64,000 nt of DNA from Planococcus citri (taxonomy: Eukaryota > Arthropoda > Insecta > Hemiptera > Pseudococcidae), in assembly GCF_950023065.1 (NCBI RefSeq), contig NC_088679.1, positions 13,454,001 to 13,518,000 of the forward strand, written 5' to 3'. Below the pieces are notes generated by a model that worked only from the letters and a program-made list of their open reading frames with translations, did no database searches and was not told where the DNA came from. Both the position numbers and the translations under genes were made by a program. Shown here one piece after another: positions 12,701 to 24,700 of the stretch. Positions within the stretch are counted from its first letter, which is position 1. Every line of letters begins with the position of its first letter.

Positions 12701-15700
12701 GGACTTGCACAAACTTTTTCAAACTTTACAAAGGTAGATCGAAAGATCATGAAAAAATTTATCACCTGTCCAAATTTCAAGTGCTAAAGTGCGTTTTTCG
12801 ATTTTTGGTGAATTTTTGAAAATCGAATTTAGGCCAAAAATGAGGGAAAAAATCAAAATTTTACCAAATTGTCCAAGAAAGCTGAAATTTGGGATATACC
12901 CTATTTTCGACATGCCAAATCGATTGGAAACGGTTTCAACCCGTTTTGAGCAGTTCTGGAGCCTCCAGCAGATTTTTGAAACTCGAAATTCCCACAAAAT
13001 TCCATCAAATTGGAATTGTAAAGCTAAAATTCATTCTAAAAACTATTTTCAATACGCTACGAAGTACTGCAAGTAAATTTCAAGTTGTTTTGGAGCCTTC
13101 AGCGACTTTTTGAAAATTCTTGAAGCCTCCAGCAGATTTTTGAAACTTTAAATTTTCACAAAATTTCATCAAATAGAGATGGAAAGCTGAAATTTACTCT
13201 ACAATCCAATTTTAACACCCTCTGAAAACGACTTCTGGTGGATTTCAAGTCATTTTAGAGCCTTCAACGACTTTTTTGAAAATTACTGGAGCCTCCAGTA
13301 GATTTTTGAAACTTGAAATTTCCCCAAAATGTTATCAAACCATGATGGAGAGTCGAAATTCATTCTGCACACTAATTTCAATACGCTACTAAGTTGACTG
13401 CCGGTGAATTTCAAGTCTTTTTGGAGCCTCCAGCAACTTTTTGAAAGGTTGTATGACATTTTTTTGGAAAATTGAAATTTCCTAAAAGTAGCTGGTAGCT
13501 TCAAAACCATTTGAAACCACCATGTAGTCTGCGAAGTAAATTTCAGCTTGCAAACTCCATTTGATAAATTAATGTTGGGGAAATTTCAAGTTCCAAAAAT
13601 CTGCTAGAGGCTCCAGTAATTTTCAAAAAAAGTCGCTGGTGGCCCTAAAATTACTTGAACCCACCTAAAGTCTTCTTCCGAGGGTGTTAAAATTGGAGTG
13701 TAGAGTAAATTTCAGCTTTCCATCTCCATTTGATGAAATTTTGTGAAAATTTAAAAGATTCAAAAATCTGATGGAGGTTTCAGGAATTTTCAAAAAGTCG
13801 CTGGAGCCTCCAAAACGATTTGAAATTCACCTGCAGTACTTCGTAGTGTATTGAAATTAGTTTCTAGAATGAATTTTAGCTTTACAACTCCAATTTGATG
13901 GAATTTTGTGGGAATTTCGAGTTTCAAAAGTCTGCTGGAAGCTCCAGAACTGCTCAAAACGGGTTGAAACCGTTTCCAGTCGATTTGGCATGTCGAAAAT
14001 AGGGTATATTCCAAATTTCAGCTTTCTTGGACAATTTGATAAAATTTTGATTTTTTCCCTCATTTTTGGCGTAAATTCGATTTTCAAAAATTCACCAAAA
14101 ATCGGAAAACGCCCTTCAGCTCTTGAAATTTGGACAGGTGATGAATTTTTGCATGATCTTTCGATCTATCTTTGTAAAGTTTGAAAAAGTTTGTGCAAGT
14201 CCTATGTTAAAACGCAAAATCTGCGATTTCGGCTGACCTGTCAATCAAAATGGCCGCCATTTTGTAAGTAAGGCCAACTTTTTTTTTGGCAACTTTGCAT
14301 TAAAATGTTCCTTAGGATGTCTCCTTTAAGAAAAATGTTGTCCCGGAGGATCGGCGGGGGGGGGGGTGCAATTACTCCTATTGTCATATGCCGGACTATA
14401 TACTTCCCGCAAGGACATTTCTATAGCTATAGATTTTTCTGAATCGCCGAAAAATCAAAAGATTTCTAATTTTTCTGAAATTGCAATAGTTATTTCTATT
14501 TTTTCACATTTATGGAGCAAATTTGATCATCAAAAATTCACAAAAATTCGAAAAATGCACTCTAACATCTGAAATTTAGGCAGGTAATGTATTTTTGCAT
14601 GCTGTTATTATATTTCTGTCGACAGGGAAATCTCGCTTGTCAGTAGTAAGAATTGTTATACAGAAAAAAAGTTGATATGTTTACATACCCTGCTATAATT
14701 ACGTATTTCTTGGTACGATTTCGTAATTGGTTTTTCAATTCCGTAATATCCGTGATTTCGCAATAGCAAATTACGACATCGACTGTATCATACGTAGGGT
14801 TATCCTTCGCTGTAGGAATCCTGTGATACCTGAGTTTTGAAATCTGATCATAAGAATAAAAGACAGGAGTGAGTTGTTTTTTCTTTTGTCAAATAAGTAT
14901 TTGGAAAACTGATCACTGGAAACTAAATGTACTCGTGTAAGTACTTTATTCTCAATTTTATAAGGTGAATTTATCCTACCAAGCACGTGAGAGGATTCGT
15001 GGAATGACCTATGCAAACGTCGTCGCTTCTAGCTAATTCATATGCACGAGACTTGAAAAATTCAGCCATTTTGTGATTTTCGCAAGCTGTAAGTGTTTAT
15101 AACAACATAAAAAATTAATAACTCTTACTAGATCGATTGACTGATTACGTTCACTATGCCTAAAGGAATGTGATTGGAACTGATCAGGTCGGATCATATT
15201 TGATCAAATCTAGACATTCCATGGACCTACTTTGACCTGACCTGTTCTGATTGGAGATCTGAATACCTAGGTCAAACATACTTGATGGATCTGATTAGAT
15301 TGGATTAAGTGTTGAGACCCCCGAGCAGATCCAATCATTTCCCCTTGAGTGGATACGAACCTGTTCAGTATTATTTGTAGAGTACATACTTAGTTACTCA
15401 CCTGGACTGTATATTGCGATGTATTTCCAATTATAGTGCTTTAAAATTTCAAATACCACGTCAACAATGAAAACATGACGGGATGTTACTGTATTAAAAC
15501 CACCATTCGAACTTCGTTGAATTCCATTCAAATCGGTAATTCCGGTCGGAGGTCCTGAACAACTAATTAGTGGGAAATTTGGAAATGATTGGAAAATAGT
15601 TTCGTAGTTCAACTCTGCATAATCATTTGAATAAATAACTCCAAACGTAGCATTTTCAGCGTCTATCGGTTCAATCTATGGAATTTATTTTAATAGGTAG

Positions 15701-16287
15701 ATCGTCAATCTTTTTTTTTTATTTTATTTTTTTTATTGTTAGGTATTTTTTTGCTGCATCGATACCTGCAATTGTTCGATTAAATTTGAAAGATGTCTCA
15801 TCCCTAAGACCGAATCGTGGCAGTTTTCTATGACATCGATGGTCAAGGTGAAATTTTTTGAAAGTGTCTCGTCTCTGAAATCAGTAGGTAGGTAAAATAT
15901 GAAAATGCTTTACGTATGAGCATAGAATATTAGGGTATTTTTTGTTGTGCCACCAGTTAGGTAATGTAATTAATTAGGTACCTATACTTATTTTACTTAA
16001 ATTGGAACTTTTTTGGAAAATGTCTGCAATGTCTACCTGTTTATCAAATCCAACGCATAATACAAAGCTGTCACAGTTTGTAAGGAATCAGGATGTAGAA
16101 TATCCGAACATTTAGTTTGACTCGAAAGAGATGTCGCCTTTTTTTCCAGAAGTGGTAGTAAAACTGCTATTTTGAGATTTATTTTGCTAATTTGTTTCGG
16201 CGCGAGTTGTTCGTCGCAATTTACATTCTTAAGTGAAATCGATGTTATGAAAAATATCACCAAATTCGCGATCTGATTGCGTTTCAT
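3790..16287 (-). CDS. Gene A: divergent metabotropic-glutamate-receptor-like class C GPCR, complete (16 exons)
   Basis: Predicted 962-residue receptor for an extracellular ligand. Exons, 5' to 3': 16037-16287, 15766-15874, 15402-15675, 14980-15086, 14689-14843, 8283-8503, 7089-7225, 6240-6325, 5889-6111, 5673-5796, 5186-5580, 4791-5099, 4479-4681, 4290-4402, 4112-4206, 3790-3876. Borders are GT..AG and phases join without a stop; the exon 4 donor is the least certain. The start MKRNQ matches MK starts in genes B-D and precedes a hydrophobic signal peptide. Residues about 30-450 form the Venus-flytrap domain (YYALDLIN near its start). About 505-562 is the Cys-rich linker (CCWDC). About 575-840 holds seven helices, with NTPAVKSTTKELCYV, LVKTNRVARLL, AIKTRN and FSPKLYII as family hallmarks. 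The last 100 residues are charged and heptad-like. Intron 5 (8504-14688) holds a foldback element and a Penelope-like element; introns 6 and 7 hold hairpin repeats. Confidence 0.9.
6480..6970. repeat. Inverted-repeat (hairpin) element in gene A intron 7
   Basis: The left half (about 6485-6710, beginning CCAGAGGTGCCTCTGG) recurs inverted and diverged at about 6755-6955, ending AGGGGCACCTCCGGAG. Both halves share a segment around TAGGGTTCTACTGAACGG and a segment around GTTGTAGGAAAAATGGC. It carries no coding capacity. The same family occurs at 7385-8235, and remnants are seen near 8860-8930 and 27225-27470. Confidence 0.6.
7385..8235. repeat. Inverted-repeat element in gene A intron 6, same family as 6480-6970
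   Basis: The left arm (about 7395-7645) and right arm (about 7975-8215) are inverted relatives. They share the AACCTGTTTTGGAAAAAA and AGGGTTTTACTGAGTGG segments with the neighbouring element. The 7650-7950 loop is unrecognised. The element ends close to exon 6 of gene A (8283). Confidence 0.55.
9109..9314 (-). repeat. Left inverted pLTR-like copy of the Penelope-like element
   Basis: This is the reverse complement of 12409-12613, near identical by eye. It starts inside the complement of the last codons of the element's own reading frame and runs to the TTTAGAGTAG border. It carries one of the two hammerhead-like motifs, on the minus strand. Confidence 0.85.
9183..9213 (-). ncRNA. Hammerhead-ribozyme-like core, left copy
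   Basis: Read on the minus strand it has the conserved boxes CTGATGA and GAAAC separated by a perfect 5-bp hairpin GGCAC-CGT-GTGCC, which is the stem II arrangement. Hammerhead motifs in the terminal repeats of Penelope-like elements are established. Stems I and III and the cleavage nucleotide could not be fixed by eye, so catalytic competence is not claimed. Confidence 0.55.
9316..9763 (+). pseudogene. Penelope-like reverse transcriptase, N-terminal half of the surviving part
   Basis: The frame opens directly at the inverted repeat border and encodes the fingers/palm region. RLYGLIKTHKPN and RPVVSTIDSPISN are typical of Penelope reverse transcriptases, and motif A reads SFDVVSMYTSIP with its catalytic aspartate. 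There is no start codon of its own: the N-terminus is missing, consistent with 5' truncation. The frame runs into the inserted element at 9764 and stops about 15 bases later. Removing that insertion with one TA leaves the frame open into the part at 11320-12437. Confidence 0.85.
9764..11317. mobile_element. TA-flanked non-autonomous element with AGTACT-motif-rich ends
   Basis: The terminal inverted repeat is CCCATGCA, with TA on each side (9762-9763, 11318-11319). Both subterminal zones (about 9778-9960 and 11040-11305) are packed with the self-complementary motif AGTACT in variants such as AGTAGTACT. The interior (9970-11030) is AT-rich with a long T run near 10806-10834 and no recognisable protein. 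The TA duplication suggests Tc1/mariner-type mobilisation, which is inference. Excision leaving one TA keeps the host Penelope frame open, which supports these borders. Confidence 0.8.
11320..12437 (+). pseudogene. Penelope-like reverse transcriptase C-terminal part plus GIY-YIG endonuclease
   Basis: Reverse transcriptase motif B (GVAMGDSFSP) and motif C (KKYVDDSLFY) are intact, followed by a thumb and connector region. The last 100 residues contain VYKVKCMNCNVEYIGET, the downstream arginine (KDRMYRH) and a glutamate (TTEVLYI) expected of a GIY-YIG nuclease. The stop codon lies inside the 3' inverted repeat. The frame is open over more than 370 codons, so the copy is fairly young. It is classed as a pseudogene because the upstream half is separated from it by an insertion. 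Confidence 0.88.
12409..12613 (+). repeat. Right pLTR-like copy of the Penelope-like element
   Basis: This is the 3' end of the element from the final codons to the ACTCTAA border, repeated inverted at 9109-9314. It includes the plus-strand hammerhead-like motif at 12511-12538. Confidence 0.85.
12511..12538 (+). ncRNA. Hammerhead-ribozyme-like core, right copy
   Basis: CTGATGA (12512-12518), hairpin GGCAC-CGT-GTGCC (12520-12532) and GAAAC (12533-12537) follow the hammerhead core order. A short ACGT/ACGT stem III can be drawn with an upstream GTA near 12465, but that leaves a long stem I region. I cannot decide the topology by eye. The identical motif sits inverted at the left end. Confidence 0.55.
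15165..15340. repeat. GATC-rich dispersed repeat in gene A intron 3
   Basis: The stretch is dense in GATCAGGTCGGATCA-like and GACCTGACC-like words that are partly self-complementary. A related stretch lies at about 21195-21330 in gene B intron 8. No borders or coding content were identified. Confidence 0.4.
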
Positions 16288-18761
16288 GTTAGTTATTCTG
16301 CACACAAAAATCACTGAAATATTTATTTTGGTGGAAGATCACAAATTTATATCAAAATTAATTAATTAAATTGACAATAGGCGATCAGAGATATAACTTT
16401 AGATAACTGTTGAAATGGATTTATATTTATAGTTATTCTAGCTAATTTTTGTGACGGATTATCTCGTTTATTCTCTTAATCGCATGATGTAATTTTAAAA
16501 CAGCGAAGTACAAAATAACATCATCCGGTATACCGAGTTACTGAAATTCCGAATGAGTTATTCATCGCGGTGATGGTGATTAGAAGTGATAGTTCAGCTT
16601 CTCATTTGACTATTTTTGTTCAGGTTCAATGTTGAAATTTAGCATTTCCTTATCATATGTACCAAAATATTATGTAGGTGAACTACTTACCCACTGAGAT
16701 TATTCAAAATGAAATCAAAAATGATAGGAATACCTATTTGATGTACATACCTACTGCGTAAACCGTTGAATACAAAAAACAAAAACACACTTTTTGAAAT
16801 GAACACAACAATAATTAATTCAACTCGTACTTGCATAATATAATGAAGTGTACCGAGAGTTAGTAAAAAGTACCTTACCTACCTACTGGCGAATTATTAA
16901 ATATTTTAATAGGCAGGTAATTTTCATGCGTTGTATTTACATTTTCATGACTAATTTGGATAAATGTGACGTGTTGATTGTTAAGCCCAAGGGATGTATG
17001 TAGGTTTTATCACTAATCGTAATTAAAAACTGAAATATTACGCTTTAATTTTAAACTTGTATCATTCAAGAACCAAAATACGCTGGAAAAAATTATTCAA
17101 GATTACATTTCCTAGCTTCAAAATTCTCAGCCTTTTTTCCAAAGATACCTACGAGTATTTTAAAAATTAATTCTGTTCCGAAAAAAAACTTATCTCGACT
17201 CAAATACAAATGGACAATTGTAAAATAAAATTCTCTATACAACTTTAGTCTTCATTAGATAAGCCTTCAGAGCTTATCCCAGCTTCGAATGTTTTATTTA
17301 CCAAATTATATAGCCTCCTGACTGAGGTTACGTTTTTCTGTTGTCAAAATAGAGTTCGAAATTGATGAGATACTTTTGTGAAATCGGATTCGTCAGCGAT
17401 ATATTTTTTTTTTTTAAATACATTTTTTGAAAATTTAATAATTTTTTATATTTATTGAAGAATTAAATGAATTACGTATCCAACTTGAAAAGTAGGTAAA
17501 TGTATGTACCAAAAGTGAAATTCCTACTCGTGCTATTTTTTTAAAATATGTGGAGAAAAGATTTAGGTAAATAGGTATTTACTTTGAACTATACTTACTC
17601 GTACTTGTAAAATAGTGAAAAACGACGATCAAGATCCTTCTGAACAGTTCAGTGAATTTGATTACCATTTCATGATTAATCACAAAAAGAGTAAAATACG
17701 TAGGTATTGAGTAAAATAATGCTGAAACGGCCAACGAGGTCAAACCATCAGTAGGTAGTCGAGTCGGTAGACACTTTTTTGTTTTGTTTTCGTTTTATGA
17801 GTGATTTGAATAGTCCTATACCTATTTCCTCTTTCCAATGTTCCAAACAAATTGAAAAATCGTTAAAAGTTAATGTTTCTGTAAACTTTTAAAAGTTTTG
17901 AATTTCAGAAACGAAAAATTTGAAAAACCAAGAAAAAATGATTTGAAAATTTTGTATGTTTTTTGTTTTTATGAGAATATTCTGAAGTATGTAAATGAGA
18001 AAAAAAAAGTCACTTTTAATGTTTTTATTTTTCTCTTCATCATTATACTGTGCAAGTTTTTGAGAAGCTCCATTGCCAAAATGTAAATTTTTCATAATTC
18101 ATAAGATTTAAAAAAGAAACGAAAAAAATAATATCTGCGTTTTTTGTTTGTTGCCTTTTTCTTGAACCGAGAATCTTGGAAAATATAATGCAGAGTTTCC
18201 TCATAAAATTACCTCTTAGATTGAAAAACACTCGAAAAAAAATTAAGCATAGACGTGGTAGTCAACTTTAAATTGGAACTATGTTGGACTATATCGCATG
18301 TAAAAAGAGGTCTTATATGACCAAAATCCAGAACAAAAAAATTTCTTTTCACGTGGACTCCCACGAATATTGATTTTTTGTGTTATTTATGGCATTTGAA
18401 TGATTTTTATTTGAAGAAGCTTCTCAGAAAACCTCAATTTGAGGAAGAAAGATGACACTTCTGTGACATCAACTCATTATATTCATTTTAAAATAGGTAC
18501 AAGATTAATAGTAGTATCACAAATATACGAATCCCCCCTCCCCAAAAAAAGAGTTTTTTTTGTAATTATTTAGTTTTTGGCCTCTGTAAAATTTTGTTCT
18601 CCGACATACGGTTCGCCTTCGCTGACTGCTTCACTTGACAGGTTCACTTATTTTTTGCTCTTTTATTAGTAATTATGACGTGGTACAATTTTATCAATAC
18701 TTATAATTGAAAAGCTAGCTTCTGATTAAAGTTTGAAGAGTAAAAATTATTCGTCTGCTGA
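16288..18761. other. Spacer between receptor genes B and A
   Basis: This is AT-rich sequence with no open frame that resembles a protein family. It must contain the 5' flank of gene A and the 3' flank of gene B. A minus-strand AATAAA (18662-18667) about 95 bp past the gene B stop is a plausible polyadenylation signal. I could not identify a core promoter with confidence. Confidence 0.5.
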
Positions 18762-21700
18762 TTAAGGATCATTTTTCTGCATTCGATTCAGTTCCATGTA
18801 ACATGATTTCACATCTGCAATCTACACAAAACAAGATTTAAAAAAAAGAAGAACAGATATTGATAAATTTTTTTTGAAAACGAGAGTGTTTTATGTATTT
18901 TTTGTGTTCTTCAATAGATAACTGATGTGTTTCAGCTATATCAAACAATCATAGGTTCCTATTTTATAGAAGGGTCTAAAATTAAATTAATGCTACCTCT
19001 CATAACTTTAATCAAAACCTGTTGAATTTGAAACCATTTTGCTAGGTAGGTACTGTTACCCAAATTAAATCAATCAACCATACACTTACCATCTCAGCAT
19101 ACTCTTTCTCCCAGATACCATCTGTTCTTTGAGTTCCTGAATCATCCTTTTGTGTCATTAAATATTCACTTGTGGCTGATGCTTTGTTTAGAATGTCGTT
19201 TAAGTGTTTGATGGCTTTGGCGATGGTATCATGTACTTGTTCTTTTGAATCATCTGGCGTTGATGGTTTTTTATTTTCAAGTCTATTTCAAATTTATCAT
19301 AGGTAAGTAGATATCAGGCAAACACATTAGTGCAAATGATTCGATGAAATTTCTTTTGGTTTAATTGGTGGCCGATTTAGTCCGTTTACTTACGAGTGGC
19401 ACTGATTAGACATTCGATGTGGATTGGACCGTGACGTATTTCCCATAAAACTACGAATATTGCTCGCAACCGGTGAAAAATAAACTTTGGTGTTTTTTTC
19501 TGGCCTCCATAAAATGATGTACAATTTCGGTGAAAACAAAAATATCAAAATCGCCAGAGAATTTATCGACGCACAAAGGTTCATTGCCAGTATCTGCAAA
19601 GAAATTATAAGTCGGTTGATTTATGTTTCATAATACATAATTACTTCATTAGGTATCTAAATCTTATCCAAACGAGTAATACCGAACGTACTTTCTTATC
19701 TGTAGTGAAATATACCAAGCCGAAAGCTGTTTCTGTTATCAGAGTAGTGTACATCGCAAACCCAATGCACTTGGTTTCGTTGAAATTTTCCGGAAGATTT
19801 CGCGTTTTGATGGCGTAATAAGTACAAAGCAGTGTGAGGATTGCAACAAAAGCAAATATTTCGATTAAAAAAGCACTGTCTAGGTAATATTTTTTTATAA
19901 TGAAGTCGCTATTTTCCATTTCCGATTCTGGATTTTGAAATTTCACTGAGAACAAGCATATTAGTGTTTCTATTCCGATCAGTGTAGAAGTTATGATGAG
20001 CTAAATGTTTAAAAAAAATGATTATAAACACACAGTCTACGAGTATATTAGATTACCTATTAAATTCCTAACTTGAATCAGTGAAATACCTGAGCCTTTA
20101 GTGATGCGTATTTCGGATTCATGTTGGCAAATTTATGTTTGGATGTAACCAATATACGAGCAATTCGATTAGTTTTTACCACCAAAGCAGCATATATCAT
20201 CGTGAAGCCTATTGGCGGTAAAACTCTCACATCTGCTGTTTCAAAGCTCAAAGTCACTGACGAAATTAAGACAGTAATGTTAACCAAGATAATCCCGGAA
20301 AACATTATGTAACATAGTTCTCTGGTGGTCGATTTAACAGCCGGAGTATCTTGATACTTGATGAACACGTATAATACGATCACCGCCATTATGATGGCAG
20401 ATGCAGAAAACCCAATGGATATTAAATTCTGACCGTCAGTCCATTTGGGTGGCAGTGGTAGAATAGAAGATAAACGTACGGATATGCAGGCTGTGAAAAA
20501 AATGATTTTTGCAGTATGGTATAATGATTCTTTGGGCTCATTAAATATGTACATCCAATCATTTTTTTCTTAGACCACACAGTGACTTGTACTAACCAAT
20601 ATTATTCTGATCTGCCATAAAACCAACTTGACATTTTTCACATGAAGTTGCATCGTTGTTCAATATCTCAAAATCGCCGCATCCAACACATTCCCAGCAA
20701 CATTGATCTGATTGATTTCTCTACAAGAGAATTTCAAAACATATGTATTTTCGATTGCTTGAAAAGTCTTGGTACTTGTACGTACTTATGTCATTTAATA
20801 TGTAGTAGAAAAAATTACTTTGAAGTGTCCTTCTGGACACGGTTCACTGCATGTCTGTTTCGGATAATCTTTCGCGTACTGGAAATTTGGGTCCGTTATT
20901 GTTAAATTACCTTGTACTCGTATTACTGTATCTGATCTCGATATAACGTGTCCTGTCTTCAAATCCGTTTCAGTACCGTCTGATTCGTCGCCCTCCAAAA
21001 CATATTCGCCAACTTTGACGAAGTTTCCAGATATGTTTGATGTTGCTTGAAATTTCTGGATGTCAAATCTGAAATTAACAATACTGATTATTTTCTGTTT
21101 TTCAACACATTAAATTGGTGGAACTGTAGGTACAGTAAGATGTAGGCTGGAAATTCGCTGGTAAGATAACACAATGTGTTTTCTTTTTCTAGGAGAGAAA
21201 GTGATTGATTGTGGTCAGATTAATTTGGATCCATTGAATGATGGGATCAGATCTGATTATAATTGGGTCTACACTGGTTTTATCTGATCAGGTTGGATCA
21301 GATCACTTTCCCCAGATCGGAATAATTTCATCTCTTCAGATAAGCGCATGGAAAGAAGAAATCAAAAGTACTAACTTTTCTATTTTTGGCAGGCCTCTGC
21401 GTCGTGTAAAACTCACTTCTTCGTTGAATAATTCAAAGTTGACGCGACGAAGCATGGTTACCTATTAATTATCGAATTAATACGGTTGCTTATGAATTTA
21501 ATTGAAATCGTCAGAATAAAGGTGCAACTAGTTAAGTAGGTAGGTACTCACAACATGGTGTCGCTCAATCTGAGATGTTGCATTCAGTGTTCTTTTGAAA
21601 GCATGAGCCATGGTATACAGTGATTTGATGATATTGAATGCTGTTTTTGAATTATTTTTATAAGAGTTTCTGTACATATTTTCGGCTGGTGAAATGAAAA

Positions 21701-24700
21701 TTAACTGTAAGCTCAAATATCTCTAAATCAGTAGGTACAGATATGTTAATTTTAAAGCAAAGATTTACCTGTTGGTGGTTCTTCATTTCCATAAACTGCT
21801 TTTTGAAGATACCGTTCCCTGAATTTATTTAGATAATCATATTTGGTATCATTTTGCCCGGACGAAGAAATGTAATGATGGTAAAATTTGTCGTTGAATT
21901 TTGGCATTGGTGTTACGTAATATAGGTCTCCTAAATCCGATGTCCATTCTATATCATCTTCTTTTGTCCAATCTTCGTCTTTATTTCTTTTTTTATTAGT
22001 TCAGTAAGCGAAACATGGAGACAAATACGATAAATAAGTAGGTACATACCTATGTATTATTCATAATGTACTACATAATACACAACGAACACTTCTACTT
22101 ACCCTGCGATGACGACATATTTTTTATGGTGTCTTCTTAATTGCCGGTTTAAGGTTTGGATATCGCTTAAATAGCAATAACAAATTATTACATCGACCTT
22201 AGGTGCAAGTGTAGTATTTGATTTTAAAAGCCAGTCATTCATATTCTCCAACACCTATTGAATTAGATTCTTGAGTATAGATAAATGATAGAGTTTGGAA
22301 TTCATAGTCCTGATGTCCTTCATCACAGCAGAATGATTTGATTGTAAAGCTTTGAACAAAATTTGGGCTCGTACTTTGTGGAGGTATCTCAACTGGTGGG
22401 AAAATGTTTGAAATGGATAAAGCTACTAAATTGGCTGTGATTGAATAAGGATCTCAATGGACAAAAAAAATGCTTGGAAGGACTAAGAAAAAATTGTAAG
22501 GACTTTCGGATTCTGGAAATTTACATACCACTGAGGCATTAACCCGCCTCCCCCAACTTACAAAAATGTCATTGAGTAATAAATTTTCCTGCTCCAGAAC
22601 GAAATATGGTATGGAATTGGGATATCCAGAGGGAGTGTGTAGAGGTTGCACCATTAACTTCTCATGTTGAGCATTTTGCCTACTTTTTTATTTTAAGGGG
22701 CAAATATTTTTTTTTAATTTGTAATTTCCACATTTATCGATTCTTTATTTTAAAAAAAAATTAAAAACAGGTGGAATCATTTTGACTCATCACTGACAAT
22801 TGTGTGTCCATGTCCAACTTGCTTGTGCACAGCAATTTGCCTATCCTTTTAATCTACTTTATTTAAGGGACAAAAAATGTCGAGCTTCTGGCCTGTACAA
22901 AATTTTAAAAAAAATACTGCCCCTTGAAATAAAAAAGTGGGCAACCTTCTCCACACAGCAAATGAACAGCACAGCATACACGCATGTGTACTAGGTTGTC
23001 CAATACAATGATGCTACATCATATGAGCAAGAAATTGAGGCTGGAGTACCTCAAGGTAGCAAAACTGGTCTGATATTATATGTAATTCACACGGCCGAGT
23101 TTCCTTGTGATACAGATATCATCAATGCCACATTTGCCAATGACACAGCTCAGCTGGTAATACACAAAAATCATAACTCAGCAGTCAACAAACTACAAAC
23201 AATGCCAACCAAAATTGAAAAATGGGCAAAACGATGGAAGATTAAAATCAGGGTTGGGTATCTACGCGTAGAATAACCTATTCTACATTTTGGTGTAGAA
23301 TGCGTAAAATTTGATGTAGAATGTGTAAAATGCGTAGAATATGCGTAGAATGTGTAGAATGCGTAAAATACGATGTAAAATGCGTAGAATGCGACAAAAT
23401 CACCCATCTGAAAGCCAAAAATATTGTTTATTTATCAAAAATGTGATTTGAAAAATGAAAGTTCAACTATTTTGTTCAGCAAATTAAATTGGAAATGTGA
23501 ATTTGGAATTTCTTCTTTTTAATTATGTAACCTGATTATAAAATAAATGATGAAAAAAATGAAAAAATAAAGTTTTTCGAAAAAAAAATTGTCTGCACAT
23601 TTACCTATTCTACGCATATTCTACGCATTCTACCCATTCTACGCATTCTACACATTTTACATTTTTTCCAGGCTATTCTACATGTGCTATTCTATGCGTA
23701 GAATGTCCATGTATTCTACATGGTGTATTCTACTGCACAACCCTGATTAAAATCAATGACAACAAATCAGCAGTGGTTACATTCTCAAATTGCAAATATC
23801 AGTATCAACTGTTGATCATATATAATGGACGAATATTTCAAATTGGCCTATATGAAGCCGACTTTTTGGATGCAGAATCCAGGAAACCTTCTGTTCATGC
23901 GCCAAACATGATGCTTACCGCCCTGGTGGAGAGAGAGAAGGTTCACTGGTTGAACAATTGAACCGTCTCTCTCTCCACCAGCTCCGTAAGCATCATGTTT
24001 GGCACATCAGCAGAAGATTTCCTGGATTCTGCATCCAAAAAGTTGGCTTCAACTCCAGTCGTTTTTTTACATTGAAATATTTGTCCATTATATATGTTCA
24101 ACAGTATCAATCAATCATCTTAAATGGTAGGATCGTCCAGCAGATAGATAAAGTCAAATACCTAGGTATGATCTTGGACTTGAAGCTAAGCTGGAGTAAG
24201 CATGTAAAAAAGAAAAGAAAGGAACTTGACCTAAGCATTTAGAGACATTTATTAGTTAATCGGAAGAAATTCTAAATTGAGCATTGAAAACAAAAAGCTC
24301 ATCTACTCATCAGTATTATACATCCAGTATGGACGTATGGCGCGCAGCTCTGGGGATGCGTGAAGAAGTCCAACCGAGATATAATCCAGAGGCTCCAAAA
24401 TGAATGGTGAACACCCCATGGTATGTTAGCAATAAAACATTGCATATAGTGATACAGATTGGAGTTTACCATAATGTGGATGAAGTTATCAGTCATGTGG
24501 CAAAAGCTCAGATCCAAAGACGCCATCGGCATCCAAACGTTGAAGCCATCCAGCTCTTGGATACCACCACCATCTCAAAGATGGCTAAAAAGAGATAAAC
24601 CTACCGATCTAATTGCGTCATTAAAGATCACCACAAATGGAGTGAGACGTTGGTTAACCTCCCCTCCATTGCTCCTGTATATTAGATTAACTAGTTTACA

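Larger units (their letters stand above)
8943..14396. mobile_element. Foldback element, copy 2, split by a Penelope-like insertion
   Basis: It has the same GTCCGGCATATGACAATAGG ends and the same arms as the element at 41-2068. The left terminus is 8943-9065 and the remainder is 12626-14396; together they reconstitute the layout of copy 1. The host sequence at the split (an A-run followed by GTTGG) is continuous in copy 1 near 155-170, so the intervening 3.5 kb is a later insertion. The flanks (GCTATTA left, TATATAC right) do not form a clear duplication. It lies in intron 5 of gene A. Confidence 0.85.

Noticed and set aside
23773..24242. Two open frames containing partial reverse transcriptase words
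   Set aside because: They combine Jockey sequence with hairpin MITE sequence and are not continuous genes.
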